Shown: in pieces, positions 10,658-20,807 of the stretch
Layout: each line of letters opens with the position of its first letter
How positions within the stretch are numbered: the stretch's first letter is position 1
Program-made: the position numbers and the translations under genes
Origin: Vulgatibacter incomptus_A
GTDB lineage: Bacteria; Myxococcota; Myxococcia; Myxococcales; Vulgatibacteraceae
Reading direction: 5' to 3'
NCBI GenBank assembly: GCA_040391605.1
Contig: JBEBXK010000003.1
Span: forward strand, 91,451 to 155,450
Length of the DNA stretch: 64,000 nt
The notes under the pieces: generated by a model
What the model was told of the DNA's origin: nothing
What the model saw: only the letters and a program-made list of their open reading frames with translations
Databases searched by the model: none

Positions 10658-10912
10658 GTGAAGCCGGTCAAGATCTACACCAGCGACAACTGCGCCTACT
10701 GCGTCCAGGCCATGAAGCTGCTCCGCCGCAAGGGGGTCGACTTCGAGGAGATCAACGTCTCCGGCGACGACGAGCTGCGGATGAAGCTCGTCCAGATGAG
10801 CGGCGGCCTCCGCACCGTCCCCCAGATCTGGATAGGCGAGCGCCACGTAGGAGGCTACGACGACCTCGCCGCGCTCGACCGCGCCGGCGAGCTCGACGGC
10901 CTCCTGGCCTGA
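10658..10912 (+). CDS. grxC: Glutaredoxin 3-type protein
   Basis: A small dithiol oxidoreductase that uses glutathione to reduce disulfides in the cytoplasm. The 84-residue product has the CxxC active site CAYC in VKIYTSDNCAYCVQAMKLLRRKGVDFEEINV (cysteines near residues 12 and 15), the cis-proline segment RTVPQIWIG, and GGYDDLAAL for glutathione binding. A GTG start at 10658 is preferred because AAAGGA lies 6 bp upstream. The ATG at 10613 in the same frame would add 15 basic, non-conserved residues. It appears monocistronic. Confidence 0.9.
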   Translation: MKPVKIYTSDNCAYCVQAMKLLRRKGVDFEEINVSGDDELRMKLVQMSGGLRTVPQIWIGERHVGGYDDLAALDRAGELDGLLA

Positions 10913-11071
10913 ATCCGCCCCGCGCACAGCATGGGCAGCGAGCGCTGGCTGCCTTTCCCCTGCCCGAATGAGGCCGATCATCGATCGCCTCGAACCGAGC
11001 ACTTGGCCGATGTCGTGGCTGCCTGCTTCGCAGCTGGCGCGCGGGCTCTCTCGAAGGCCGAGGCTGCAGGT

Positions 11072-11482
11072 TCAGTTCGGGAAGACGGCCGTGAGCAGGT
11101 GATTGGCGCCCAGAGCCAGGGTGTCCGGCGCGAAGACGAAGGGGGAGCCGATCAAGGCCGCTAGCAAGAGCACCAGCCTCCACGATCGCTCCATCTTCTC
11201 GTCGAGGAAGTTGGAGATCACCGAGAGGGTCAGGGTGAGGGTGCAGCCCAGGAAGATCGCCAGGGGGAGCGCGATCCCGAGGAGCCAGATCGAGGAGGAG
11301 AGGGAGACGGCGGCGACGGCGTTGACGACGTCGCGGCCGTTGGAGGCCCACCACGCCCGGCGCTCTTCGGCGCGGAGGCGGGAGGCCACGGGCTGGAGCG
11401 CGACGAAGAGCCCCAGCGCCGCCACGAAGACGAGGTCGCCCAGGGGGGCCGGGAAGACCGGGGGGCGATAGGGCTCGATCAC
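11072..11482 (-). CDS. Small membrane protein of unknown function, coupled to smc
   Basis: The 136-residue product has about four hydrophobic helices: LGDLVFVAALGLFVAL, VVNAVAAVSLSSSIWLLGIALPLAIFLGCTLTL, WRLVLLLAALIGSPFVFA and LGANHLLTAVF. It has no recognised family signature. Its GTG start overlaps the smc stop codon by four bases (GTGA), so it is translationally coupled to smc. The linkage does not prove a role in chromosome segregation. The stop falls 160 bp from the convergent grxC gene. Confidence 0.7.
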   Translation of the reverse strand: MIEPYRPPVFPAPLGDLVFVAALGLFVALQPVASRLRAEERRAWWASNGRDVVNAVAAVSLSSSIWLLGIALPLAIFLGCTLTLTLSVISNFLDEKMERSWRLVLLLAALIGSPFVFAPDTLALGANHLLTAVFPN

Positions 11483-14400
11483 GCGGCGGCCTCGTCAGCG
11501 CCCTCCCCGTCGTCGTCCCGGGAGAGCTTCACGCTCACCGTCTTGGAGACGCCGGGCTCCTCCATGGTGACGCCGTAGAGGGTGTCGCCGACCTCCATGG
11601 TCCGCTTGTTGTGCGTGATCAGGATGAACTGCGACTCCTTGCTCATCTCCCGGACCATGTCGTTGTAGCGGTTGACGTTGGCCTCATCGAGCGGCGCGTC
11701 CACCTCGTCGAGGAGGCAGAAGGGCGTCGGCTTGATCAGAAAGATCGAGAAGATCAGGGAGACGGCGGTGAGGGCCTTCTCGCCGCCGGACATCAGGTTG
11801 ACGTTCTGATTCTTCTTGCCCGGAGGCTGGGCGAAGATCTCCACGCCGGGATCGGCGCCGGGGCGGCCCTCGTCGCGGACGAGGCTCAGGTAGGCCTTGC
11901 CGCCGCCGAAGAGCCGCGGGAAGACCTGCTGGAACTTGGCGTCGACGATCTTGAAGGTCTCCTCGAAGCGCTCCTTGGAGGTGGCGTCGATCCTGGCGAT
12001 GGCCTGGCGCAGCTTGGTGAGGCTCTGCTCCAGATCGTCTCGCTGCTTGGAGAGGAAGTCGTGGCGTTCCGCGAGCTCGGCGTGCTCCTCCACCGCCGTG
12101 AGGTTGACCTCGCCCATGCGATCGGCCTGATCCCGCAGCGCGACCAGGCGCTCCTCAGCCCCATCTGGCAGCGGCGCCATCGAGTGGAACTCGATGAGCT
12201 GCTCGGCGAGGACGATGTTGTGGCGCTCCTCGATCCCGCTCTCCAGGTGGGCCAACTCGATCTCCAGCTCGCGATCCCGCATCGCGGCCGACGAGGTGAC
12301 GGAGCCCAGCTCTTCGAGGCGCTTGCGATGGCCGCGCAGCTCGCCCTCCGTCTCCACCACCTCGGCGTTGCGCTCCGCGTGCGAGGCCCGCGCCTCGGCG
12401 AGGCTCTCCCTGGCCTGGGTGAGCTCGTCCGCCAGGGAGGTGATGCTCCCGCTGGCCTCGTCCACCTTGCCTGCCAGCTCCGCCAGGCTCGCCTCGCCCT
12501 CGTCGATGGCGGCCTGGGCCCGGCCCCTGCGCTCCTCGAGCTGCACCTTCTCGTCGGCGACCCGCCGCAGGGTGCGATCGATGGCCTCCCGCCGCTCGAC
12601 GTTGGCCGCCGCCTCGATCTTGCAGCGGGTGAGCTCGGCGGACACGGTGGAGACCTGCTCCCGCACCGCGGCGACCTGCGCCGAGAGCTCGGCGGTGCGC
12701 TCCTCCCGCCTGGCCCGCTCCGCCTCCGCCTGGGCGGTGGCGCCCCTGGCGGTCTCGGCCTCCGCGTCCAGGATCCCGAGCTGGTTCTGGAAGCCCTCGC
12801 GCTCCCGGACGATCTGCTCGCCCCTGGCGCGGATCCGGGCCAGCTCCTCCGTGGCCCGGCCCAGATCGCGCTCTGCGTGGAGGAGGTTGATCTCCTCGGC
12901 GTGGCCGGTCTGCTCCAGGCTCTTGAGGGAGTGCTCGATCTCGTCCGACCGCTTGGCGAGGCGCCGATGCTGCTCGGCGGCGATGGCGACCTGCGCCTCC
13001 AGATGCTGGACGACCTCCCCCAGCTCCGCCACCTCGCGGCGCTTCTGGAGCAGGCCCGAGCCGGGGCCGTCCGCCTCTCCTCCCGTCACCGCGCCGATGG
13101 CGGAGACCACCTCGCCGGCCCGGGTGACCAGGGTGTGGCCGCTGCCGCGGGACCAGAGGCTGACCGCGTCGTCGAGGCTCTCGACGATGAGCACGTCGCC
13201 GAGCAGCGCCTCCATCAAGCCCAGATGCGCCTGCTCGGCGGAGACCACGTCCACCGCCCGGGCGACGATCCGATCGTCGTCCAGCGGCGCCAGGGCGACG
13301 CCGGGTTTGCCCAGCCCCAACGGCAGGAAGCTGCTCCGCCCCTCGCGGGCCTCGGCCAGGAAGGTGGCGAGCTCTACCGCCCGATCGTGATCCTCGACCA
13401 CGATGGCCTGGAGCCTCTCGGCGAGGACCGCCTCGATGGCGCGCTCATGCTCCGCGGTGGCGGCGAGGAGGTCGGAGACCAGCCCGACGACGCCGGCGGG
13501 GAGCTCGCCCTCCCCTACCCCGTCACGGGTCATCACCGCCCGCACGCCACGGTCGTAGCCCTCGTAGGATCGCTGGATCTCCACCAGCGAGTGGAGCCGG
13601 GAGCGCTTGTCGGCAAGCTCCTCGCGCAGCTCGATCAGCCCGGCCTCCGCCTCGAAGAGATCGGCGCGGATCCGCTCCTTCAGCTCGCTCTCCTCCCCCC
13701 GCCTGGTCTCCAACTCCAGCTTGAGCTGCCGGGTCTCGCCGGCCTTGGAGGAGAGCTTGCGGCGATCGCGCTCCAGCCGATCGACGTCATGCTCGATGGC
13801 GCCGCCCTCCTCCTGCAGCGCCGCGATGCGATCCACCAGATCGCCCCGCCTCCGATCGATGGTGAGGAGGTCGCCCTTCAGCGAGGCCGCCCGGGAGAGG
13901 ACCTCCATCGCCGCGGCGCGCTCCTCCTCCAGTCGCGCCACCGCCTCCTGCTCGGCGGCCTGTTGCGACGAGAGCTCGGCCTCCAGCCCCTCGAGCCTCT
14001 TGGCGTCGCCGCCCCCGCTGCCGTCGAGTTGGCCCACCATGGCCCGCGCCGCCTCGGCCTCCTCGTCCAGCCCCAACAATCTGGCGGCGAGGGAAGCGAG
14101 CTCGTCCTCGAGCTCCGCCTGGCGCTGCCCCACCTGGCGCCGCTCCCTCTCGTAGAAGTCGAGGTTGGTCTGGTTCAGCGCCGCGCCCTGGGAGAGGCCC
14201 GCGACCCGTTCGCTCTGCTCCTCCAACGCGGCGGTCTCGTCGGCGATCGCCTCGCGTGCCGCGGCGATCACGCCCTCCAGGCGCTCGACCTCGGCGGCCA
14301 GCCCGCGCTGCTCGTCCTCGAGGGCGCCGTGCTGCTCGTGGCTGACCTTGCGCAGGCAGTGGAGCTCGAGCCAGCGCAGGGAGGCGAGGTGCAGCTCGAT

Positions 14401-15081
14401 CCGCCGCGCCTCCGCCTTGATCGTGCGGTACTTCTCCGCCTTGCGCGCCTGGCGGTCGAGGACGTCCAACCGCTTGCCCAGCTCGCCCAGGATGTCGCCG
14501 AGTCGAAGCAGATTCTGCTCCGTGTACTCCATCTTCCGCTCGGCGGCCCGGCGGCGCGCCTTGTACTTGGTGATCCCCGCGGCCTCCTCGATCAGGCTGC
14601 GGCGATCCTCCGGCTTGGCGGAGACGATCAGGCCGATCCGGCCCTGCTCGATGATCGAGTAGGCCTTGGTGCCCACGCCGGTGCCCAGGAAGAGCTCGAT
14701 GATGTCCAGGAGGCGGCACGGCGCCTTGTTGATCAGGTACTCGCTCTCGCCGCTGCGAAAGAGCCGCCGGGTGACGGTGATCTCGTGGACGCCCTCGTAG
14801 GCCGCCGGGACGTCGCCGCGATCGTTGAGGAAGGTGATCGAGACCTCCGCCATCCCCAGCGGCGGATGCTTCTCCGATCCGTTGAAGATCACGTCTTCCA
14901 TGGAGCGGCCGCGGAGGTGCTTGGCGGATTGCTCCCCCATCACCCAGCGGATCGCGTCCACCACGTTCGACTTGCCGCAGCCGTTGGGGCCGACGATGCC
15001 GGTGACGCCGTCGTCGAAGACGAAGACCGTCTTCGACATGAAGCTCTTGAAACCGCAGATGTCGAGACGCTTGATACGCAT
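11479..15081 (-). CDS. smc: Chromosome segregation ATPase SMC
   Basis: The structural maintenance of chromosomes protein, core of the bacterial condensin with ScpA/ScpB. The 1200-residue protein starts MRIKRLDICGFKSF and has Walker A GPNGCGKSNV (31-40), a long coiled coil, a hinge at roughly 515-680, and a second coiled coil. The C-terminal head has the signature NLMSGGEKALTAVSL (about 1090-1105) and Walker B FCLLDEVDAPLDEANV. The length is normal. A small membrane-protein gene is coupled to its 3' end. scpA and scpB are not in the window. Confidence 0.97.
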   Translation of the reverse strand: MRIKRLDICGFKSFMSKTVFVFDDGVTGIVGPNGCGKSNVVDAIRWVMGEQSAKHLRGRSMEDVIFNGSEKHPPLGMAEVSITFLNDRGDVPAAYEGVHEITVTRRLFRSGESEYLINKAPCRLLDIIELFLGTGVGTKAYSIIEQGRIGLIVSAKPEDRRSLIEEAAGITKYKARRRAAERKMEYTEQNLLRLGDILGELGKRLDVLDRQARKAEKYRTIKAEARRIELHLASLRWLELHCLRKVSHEQHGALEDEQRGLAAEVERLEGVIAAAREAIADETAALEEQSERVAGLSQGAALNQTNLDFYERERRQVGQRQAELEDELASLAARLLGLDEEAEAARAMVGQLDGSGGGDAKRLEGLEAELSSQQAAEQEAVARLEEERAAAMEVLSRAASLKGDLLTIDRRRGDLVDRIAALQEEGGAIEHDVDRLERDRRKLSSKAGETRQLKLELETRRGEESELKERIRADLFEAEAGLIELREELADKRSRLHSLVEIQRSYEGYDRGVRAVMTRDGVGEGELPAGVVGLVSDLLAATAEHERAIEAVLAERLQAIVVEDHDRAVELATFLAEAREGRSSFLPLGLGKPGVALAPLDDDRIVARAVDVVSAEQAHLGLMEALLGDVLIVESLDDAVSLWSRGSGHTLVTRAGEVVSAIGAVTGGEADGPGSGLLQKRREVAELGEVVQHLEAQVAIAAEQHRRLAKRSDEIEHSLKSLEQTGHAEEINLLHAERDLGRATEELARIRARGEQIVREREGFQNQLGILDAEAETARGATAQAEAERARREERTAELSAQVAAVREQVSTVSAELTRCKIEAAANVERREAIDRTLRRVADEKVQLEERRGRAQAAIDEGEASLAELAGKVDEASGSITSLADELTQARESLAEARASHAERNAEVVETEGELRGHRKRLEELGSVTSSAAMRDRELEIELAHLESGIEERHNIVLAEQLIEFHSMAPLPDGAEERLVALRDQADRMGEVNLTAVEEHAELAERHDFLSKQRDDLEQSLTKLRQAIARIDATSKERFEETFKIVDAKFQQVFPRLFGGGKAYLSLVRDEGRPGADPGVEIFAQPPGKKNQNVNLMSGGEKALTAVSLIFSIFLIKPTPFCLLDEVDAPLDEANVNRYNDMVREMSKESQFILITHNKRTMEVGDTLYGVTMEEPGVSKTVSVKLSRDDDGEGADEAAA

Positions 15082-15429
15082 CTGCCCTCCAGGCGAGCCC
15101 TCCTCGCGAAGCGGCTCGTGACCATGAATGTATCGTCACGCCACGCGATGGGCAGGTGATGGATCTAGCACGTGGGTCCGCGCGACTGCAAGGACGCAAA
15201 GCCGCGGATCAGCCGATCGTCGGGGAGTCTATCGCCGGAGGGCGCAAGGAAAAAGCCCCGTGGTTTCGCAGGTCTGTGGAGAACGAACTGTCGGGCTCCC
15301 GGAGCCCGCTCCGCGTGGGGGCCTTCCGGAGATCGGGGCGAGCTCCCGGAGGCCAGGCGAAGCAGAGAGCCTCGGAGCACAGCCCAACGACGCAGGCAGC
15401 AGGCGCGGCAGGGTTGTAGGGGGGCACGC
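15082..15429. other. Intergenic region between smc and the orphan ABC ATPase
   Basis: I find no supported gene. It contains a small hairpin (GGGCTC-CCG-GAGCCC near 15293) and a 12-base match to a conserved part of the GEMM riboswitch, judged incidental (see rejected items). It should include the smc promoter on the minus strand. Confidence 0.5.
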
Positions 15430-16272
15430 TCAGTGGAAGCCGTGATGGTGCGCGGCCGGGCGCACCTCCGCCCCGCCGGGCGGTGAAGGGAGGACCACCC
15501 CCTGCCCCTGATCCACGCCGGCCAGCGCCTCGAGCCAGGCGGTGAGCCAGTCGCCGATGCGCAGGACCGCGGCGTCGCTGGGCGAGCGGGGCCGGGGCAG
15601 GCGGACCAGCACCTCGTCCAGCACCCTGCCCGGCTCGGACGCCAGGATCATGACCCGATCGGCGAGGAGCGCTGGCAGGTAGAGGTTGTGCTCCACCCAG
15701 ATCACGGTCATCTGCGTGGCCTCCCACATCTGCGACATATCCTCCGCCAGGCGCCGACGGGTGATGGCGTCCAGGGAGGAGAAGGGCTCGTCACAGAGCA
15801 GCACCTCGGGCTCGAGGACCAGGGCCCTCGCGATGGCCACCCGCTGCCGCTGCCCGCCGGAGATCTCATGGGGATAGCGCGACGCGGTGGAATCGAGGCC
15901 CATCCGGTCCAGCGCGTCGTGGGCCCGCTCGAGGCGCTCGGATTTCTTCAGATCGCGGCGCATCCGCAGGCCGTACTCCACGTTGCGCAGACAGCTCATC
16001 CAGGGAAAGAGGGCGCCGTCCTGGAAGACCACCGTGCGCTGGGGCGAAGGCCCGCTCACCTGGCTGCCGCCCACCAGGATCCGTCCTTCGTCCGGCGTCT
16101 CGAGGCCGGCGACCATGTTGAGGAGGGTGGTCTTGCCACAGCCCGACGGCCCCGCGATGCAGACGAACTCCCCGGGATCCACCGCGAGAAAGACGTCCTG
16201 CAGCGCGTGGACGCCCACCCCGCGACGGTAGAAGATCTTGGAAACACCCTCGATCAGTACGCCAGCGGACAA
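15430..16272 (-). CDS. ABC transporter ATP-binding protein, taurine/nitrate/sulfonate (TauB/SsuB) type, orphan
   Basis: This 280-residue ATPase has Walker A GPSGCGKTT (about residues 40-48), the Q-loop FQDGALFPW, the signature ISGGQRQRVAIARAL, Walker B VLLCDEPFSSLDA and the switch WVEHNLYLPALLADRVMIL. The family normally pairs with a TauC/SsuC-like permease and a periplasmic binding protein. Neither is adjacent: smc lies beyond one end and an array of repeats at the other. The start is TTG at 16272 after a GAGGGGG tract. The last residues, AAHHHGFH, are His-rich, unusual for this family, and hint at metal sensing or binding. The substrate is unknown. Confidence 0.85.
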   Translation of the reverse strand: MSAGVLIEGVSKIFYRRGVGVHALQDVFLAVDPGEFVCIAGPSGCGKTTLLNMVAGLETPDEGRILVGGSQVSGPSPQRTVVFQDGALFPWMSCLRNVEYGLRMRRDLKKSERLERAHDALDRMGLDSTASRYPHEISGGQRQRVAIARALVLEPEVLLCDEPFSSLDAITRRRLAEDMSQMWEATQMTVIWVEHNLYLPALLADRVMILASEPGRVLDEVLVRLPRPRSPSDAAVLRIGDWLTAWLEALAGVDQGQGVVLPSPPGGAEVRPAAHHHGFH

Positions 16273-16385
16273 ACGAACCCCCTCAGATCATCACGGTCAT
16301 CCCGAATGGGGCGGCATGGCAAATCTTGCTCCGGATGGGGCGCGGCGCAAGAGGGGGCGAAACGGCCGTCCCCCCGGCCGGCAGA

Positions 16386-16480
16386 GCCTGTGAAAAGATC
16401 GCCATCCCGCGGGGTGGGGCGATCTTTTCACGCGCGCTGCGCGCTACGGCTCCTTCTAGCGTTCGCTCGCCCTAGGCTCG
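16386..16480 (+). repeat. Dispersed triple-hairpin repeat, copy C
   Basis: A perfect 14-bp stem, GTGAAAAGATCGCC (16390-16403) against GGCGATCTTTTCAC (16418-16431), is followed by GCGCGCTGCGCGC, then TACGGCTCCTTCTAGCG and TTCGCTCGCC. It is nearly identical to copy D 101 bp downstream and clearly related to copies A and B at 1472 and 1577. Confidence 0.9.
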
Positions 16481-16486
16481 CACAGG

Positions 16487-16580
16487 GCCTGTGAAAAGAT
16501 CGCCATTCCGGGAAGGGGGCGATCTTTTCACGCGCGCTGCGCGCTACGGCTCCTTCTAGCGTTCGCTCGCCTCAGGCTCG
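16487..16580 (+). repeat. Dispersed triple-hairpin repeat, copy D
   Basis: Same structure as copy C, with arms at 16491-16504 and 16518-16531 and a different loop. C and D form a direct tandem array that ends 26 bp from the 3' end of the TPR gene. Confidence 0.9.
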
Positions 16581-16605
16581 CAGCGTAATGAATGATTCAC
16601 AACTC

Positions 16606-17472
16606 TCAGGCTTCGTTGACGAGGGCGTCGTATCCGGGGAGGCTCTTGAGGCCGTCGAACATCGGATCGGATTGGAGCCAGCCCCGGACCTTCACGGGAT
16701 CCTGCTTCACCGCCTGGGCGAGGAAGCCCATGGCGTCCTCCTTGCGGTCCCAGAGGGCGAAGAGCGCCGCGGTGTTGTACTGGAGGAGGAGATCCTCCGG
16801 GGCGAGCTCGCGCCCCTTGGTGTAGGCCTTCTCGGCCTCGGCGTAGAAGCCCTTTTGCGCGAAGCAGATCCCCAGGTCGAGGTGGGCCTCGAAGTGGTCG
16901 GGCTCGAGGCGGACCACTTCCTTGAGCTGCTGGATCGCGGTGCGGAAGTCCCCTTCGTCCATGAGCAGGGCGGCGAGCTCATGCCTCGGGAAGGGATCCT
17001 GCGGGGCGAGCTCGATGGCCCGATGGAAGGCGCGCATCGCGTCCTCCACCTCGCCCTGATCGGCGTAGGTCAGCCCGAGGTTCACGTGGGCGTCGGGATA
17101 CTCGGGGTCGAGGTCGATCGCCTCCTTGTATTGCTCGATCGCCATGTCCGGGCCGTGTGTGGCCAGAAAGCACGCCAGGTTGTAGTGGGCGGTCGGCGCG
17201 TCGGGCTCGAGCTTGATGGCGATCAGATATTCGTCGAGGGCCTCGCGAAAGAGCTTCTTCTCCGTGAGGACGGTGGCGAGGTTGTCGTGGGCGTGGGCGG
17301 AGTCCGGATCGAGCTCGATCGCCTTGCGAAACTCCCGGACCGCCTCGTCGAGCATCCCGTGGTCGGCGAGCTCGATCCCCTTGGCGTTGTGCTCGTCCGA
17401 GAGCGCGATGTGATCCTTGTTCCGCTTCAAATCCAGCGCCTTTCGTCCCGCCGCCAGGACCGATAAAAACAA
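16606..17472 (-). CDS. Tetratricopeptide-repeat protein
   Basis: The 288-residue protein consists almost entirely of TPR helices. Successive units read A.DNLATVLTEKKLFREALDEY.IAIKLEPDAP, AHYNLACFLATHG.D.AIEQYKEAIDLDPEYP, AHVNLGLTYADQGEVEDAMRAFHRAIELAPQDP and so on, about seven in total. There is no signal peptide or membrane segment beyond a slightly hydrophobic N-terminus (MFLSVLAAG), so it probably acts in the cytoplasm as a protein-interaction scaffold. No enzymatic domain is fused to it. The partner is unknown. It is transcribed away from the pilin gene at 17692. Confidence 0.85.
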   Translation of the reverse strand: MFLSVLAAGRKALDLKRNKDHIALSDEHNAKGIELADHGMLDEAVREFRKAIELDPDSAHAHDNLATVLTEKKLFREALDEYLIAIKLEPDAPTAHYNLACFLATHGPDMAIEQYKEAIDLDPEYPDAHVNLGLTYADQGEVEDAMRAFHRAIELAPQDPFPRHELAALLMDEGDFRTAIQQLKEVVRLEPDHFEAHLDLGICFAQKGFYAEAEKAYTKGRELAPEDLLLQYNTAALFALWDRKEDAMGFLAQAVKQDPVKVRGWLQSDPMFDGLKSLPGYDALVNEA

Positions 17473-17691
17473 AGGTTATCAACGACTTGACGGACTCTAA
17501 CCGCCGCATTCCGAGGGGTCAAGCCGAACGAGCGGGCGCCTTCCTAGCCTGCTGCGAGCCTTCCCGGCGGCCCCTGAGGACGCCATTTCCCCGCCGCCGG
17601 GGCGTCCACCTGATGACCGATGGGCGGCTCCGAGCGAAGCCGACATCCTGGTCTTCGTCGACTTCACCAAGACCCCAAGGAGGGCAACTCC

Positions 17692-18018
17692 ATGAAGACC
17701 GCCAGCCAGCAGAAGAGCCCCAGCCAGCAGAAGAGCCCCAGCCAGCAGAAGATCCCCAGCCAGCAGAAGATCCAGGAGAGGCTCGGCCGCCAGTCCGGCC
17801 AGGGAATGACCGAGTACATCGTCATCGTCGCCCTCATCGCCGTGGCGGCGATCGGCGTCGTCACCGCCTTCGGCGACAACGTCCGCGCCCTCTTCGCCAC
17901 GTCTGCCAGCGCACTCGCAGGCGAGTCCTCGACCACCAGCGGCGCGCAGGCCGCCGACGGCGCCCTGCGCGAGAGCCGCAACCTCAAGGACTTCGCCCAG
18001 CACGCCAAGAAGCGATAG
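17692..18018 (+). CDS. Flp-type prepilin-like protein with a repeat-bearing leader
   Basis: The 108-residue protein has a hydrophilic leader made of SQQK-S/I-P repeats, then RLGRQSG, then QGMTEYIVIVALIAVAAIGVVTAFG. Cleavage after the Gly of RQSG would put Glu and Tyr at +5 and +6, as in Flp/Tad prepilins, ahead of the hydrophobic assembly helix. The mature part is about 70 residues with a polar C-terminus. The ATG is fixed by AAGGAGGG at 17677-17684 with 7-bp spacing. The roughly 36-residue leader is much longer than usual. No prepilin peptidase or tad genes are adjacent, so assembly must rely on a locus elsewhere. It could also be a pseudopilin-like protein without a filament role. Confidence 0.75.
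   Translation: MKTASQQKSPSQQKSPSQQKIPSQQKIQERLGRQSGQGMTEYIVIVALIAVAAIGVVTAFGDNVRALFATSASALAGESSTTSGAQAADGALRESRNLKDFAQHAKKR
17700..17775 (+). repeat. 18-bp tandem repeat in the prepilin leader
   Basis: About four copies of an 18-bp unit beginning CAGCCAGCAGAAGA encode the SQQK-x-P hexapeptide. Near-perfect identity suggests recent expansion or slippage. Confidence 0.85.
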
Positions 18019-18187
18019 CGCTCCTCCATCGAAGCCGCTTCCTCCCGAGCCCCTTGGAGCTCCCCGTCGATGCGAGCGCCGGGGGGCTCTTCTCTGTGGT
18101 CGCCGGCCGGGTTCGTCCCCCATCTGCCGTCCACCTGTTCTACGATGGGCTCCCCCACTCTCCCCAGCAGCGAAAGCACAGGCGCCC

Positions 18188-19155
18188 ATGGCCACCCGGA
18201 ACGCCAGGATCAAGGTATCACCGAGAGTGTCTGCCGCCACCATCGCGGCGGCGCGGCCGCTGGTGGGGGTGACGCACGCAGCGACCTTGGGTTGGGATCG
18301 GGCGCTGGTGATCCGCGGGGCCGCCGGTGCCGTACCGCTGGTCCTGGACCGCTCCGCCGCGGAGCTGCGTGGCCGCTCCCTCGCGGAGGTCTTCGAGAGA
18401 CCCGAGAGCCTCGCCGATGCCCTCGCCTTTGGCACCGCCCGCTCGATGCACCTGCGCAGCGGACGCAACGTTCGGGTGGAGGCGGGCCCCTGCCCCGGCG
18501 GCGCGGTGGCGGTGATCCGCCGCCCCTCCAGCAACGAGATCGACCTCGGCGATCTGGCGTCCTCCCTGGGCCACGAGCTGCGCAACGCCTTCGCCTCGGT
18601 GATCCTCGCGGTCCAGTCGATCAGCCGGACCGAGGAGGTGGCCAGCGAGCGAGGCAAGCGGCGCCTCCACCTCGCCGAGCGGGAGCTGCGACGGATCGAA
18701 TGTCTCCTCCGGGGCCTGGCGGAGGTCGGCAGGGAGCAGGTGCTGCGGCTGGTGGCCACCAACCCCGAGCGCCTGGTGGCGGAGGCCCTGGAGAACCTGG
18801 GTCCCCTGGAGAACGAGAAGATCAAGGTGACGCTCCCCGACGGAGACGGGCCGTCGGCGCAGCTCGACGCGCCCCGGGTCTGCCTCGCCGTCGAGGAGAT
18901 GTTGCGAGACGGCGCGCGCCGGCTCTCGGCGGGGGGCGAGCTACAGGCGCAGATCGAGCGCCGGCTCGACGAGCTGGCGGTGGTCATCCTGGCCAGCGGC
19001 CCCGGCGCCGAGCCTCCCGCGAACGATGTCCCCGACATCGGCCTCGCCGTGATCCAGGGCGTCGCCCGGGCCCACGGGGGACACGTCGAGCGCGCCGCCA
19101 CCGAGCATGGCACGACCCTCTCCCTGATCATCCCCCAACGACGGATCGCCCCCTG

Positions 19156-19156
<1 letters not shown>
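18188..19156 (+). CDS. Sensor histidine kinase with atypical ATP-binding motifs
   Basis: The 322-residue protein has no transmembrane segment. A short N-terminal sensor-like region (PAS-like in size, residues about 15-110) precedes an H-box SSLGHELRNAF with His129 as the likely phosphoacceptor. The catalytic half is degenerate. The N-box position reads AVEEMLRDGARR, with Asp where Asn is usual. A clear DxGxG box is absent (ILASGPGAEPP). Only the G2-like stretch DIGLAVIQGVARAHGGH is good. The stop overlaps the start of the sigma-54 regulator at 19156 by one base, so the two form a two-component pair. It could be a weak kinase, a phosphatase, or depend on a partner kinase. Confidence 0.8.
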
Positions 19157-20571
<1,415 letters not shown>

Positions 20572-20807
20572 GCCCTGGCCGTGAGGAAGTGCGCGGAAGT
20601 CGGGGCTGAACGATCTGTTCAATCGCCGCGTCTTCGTTTGAACGAGTCGGCGGCGACGCTGGCTGTGAAACATCGTCGACCGTGAAACACGCGGAAAGTC
20701 GTCTGGTTGGCGGGACGCTTCGGGGGCTTGGCGATGGCATGAAGGATGTAGGGAGCAAAGAGTGTCCACCCTCACTCAACGTCTCTCGCGTTCCCGAAGG
20801 AGCCGCC

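Noticed and set aside
11611..15159. 1182-residue plus-strand frame opposite smc.
   Set aside because: Antisense shadow: Leu/Gly/Gln-rich with no family motif, while smc on the other strand has all expected motifs.
15150..15260. A 12-base stretch, GGACGCAAAGCC (near 15191), identical to the 3' conserved half of the GEMM (c-di-GMP-I) riboswitch, plus TATCGCCGG downstream.
   Set aside because: The essential 5' half (GGCAAACC with a GNRA hairpin) is missing, and no plus-strand gene follows. A covariance-model search (Rfam GEMM models) would settle it; a significant hit would overturn this.
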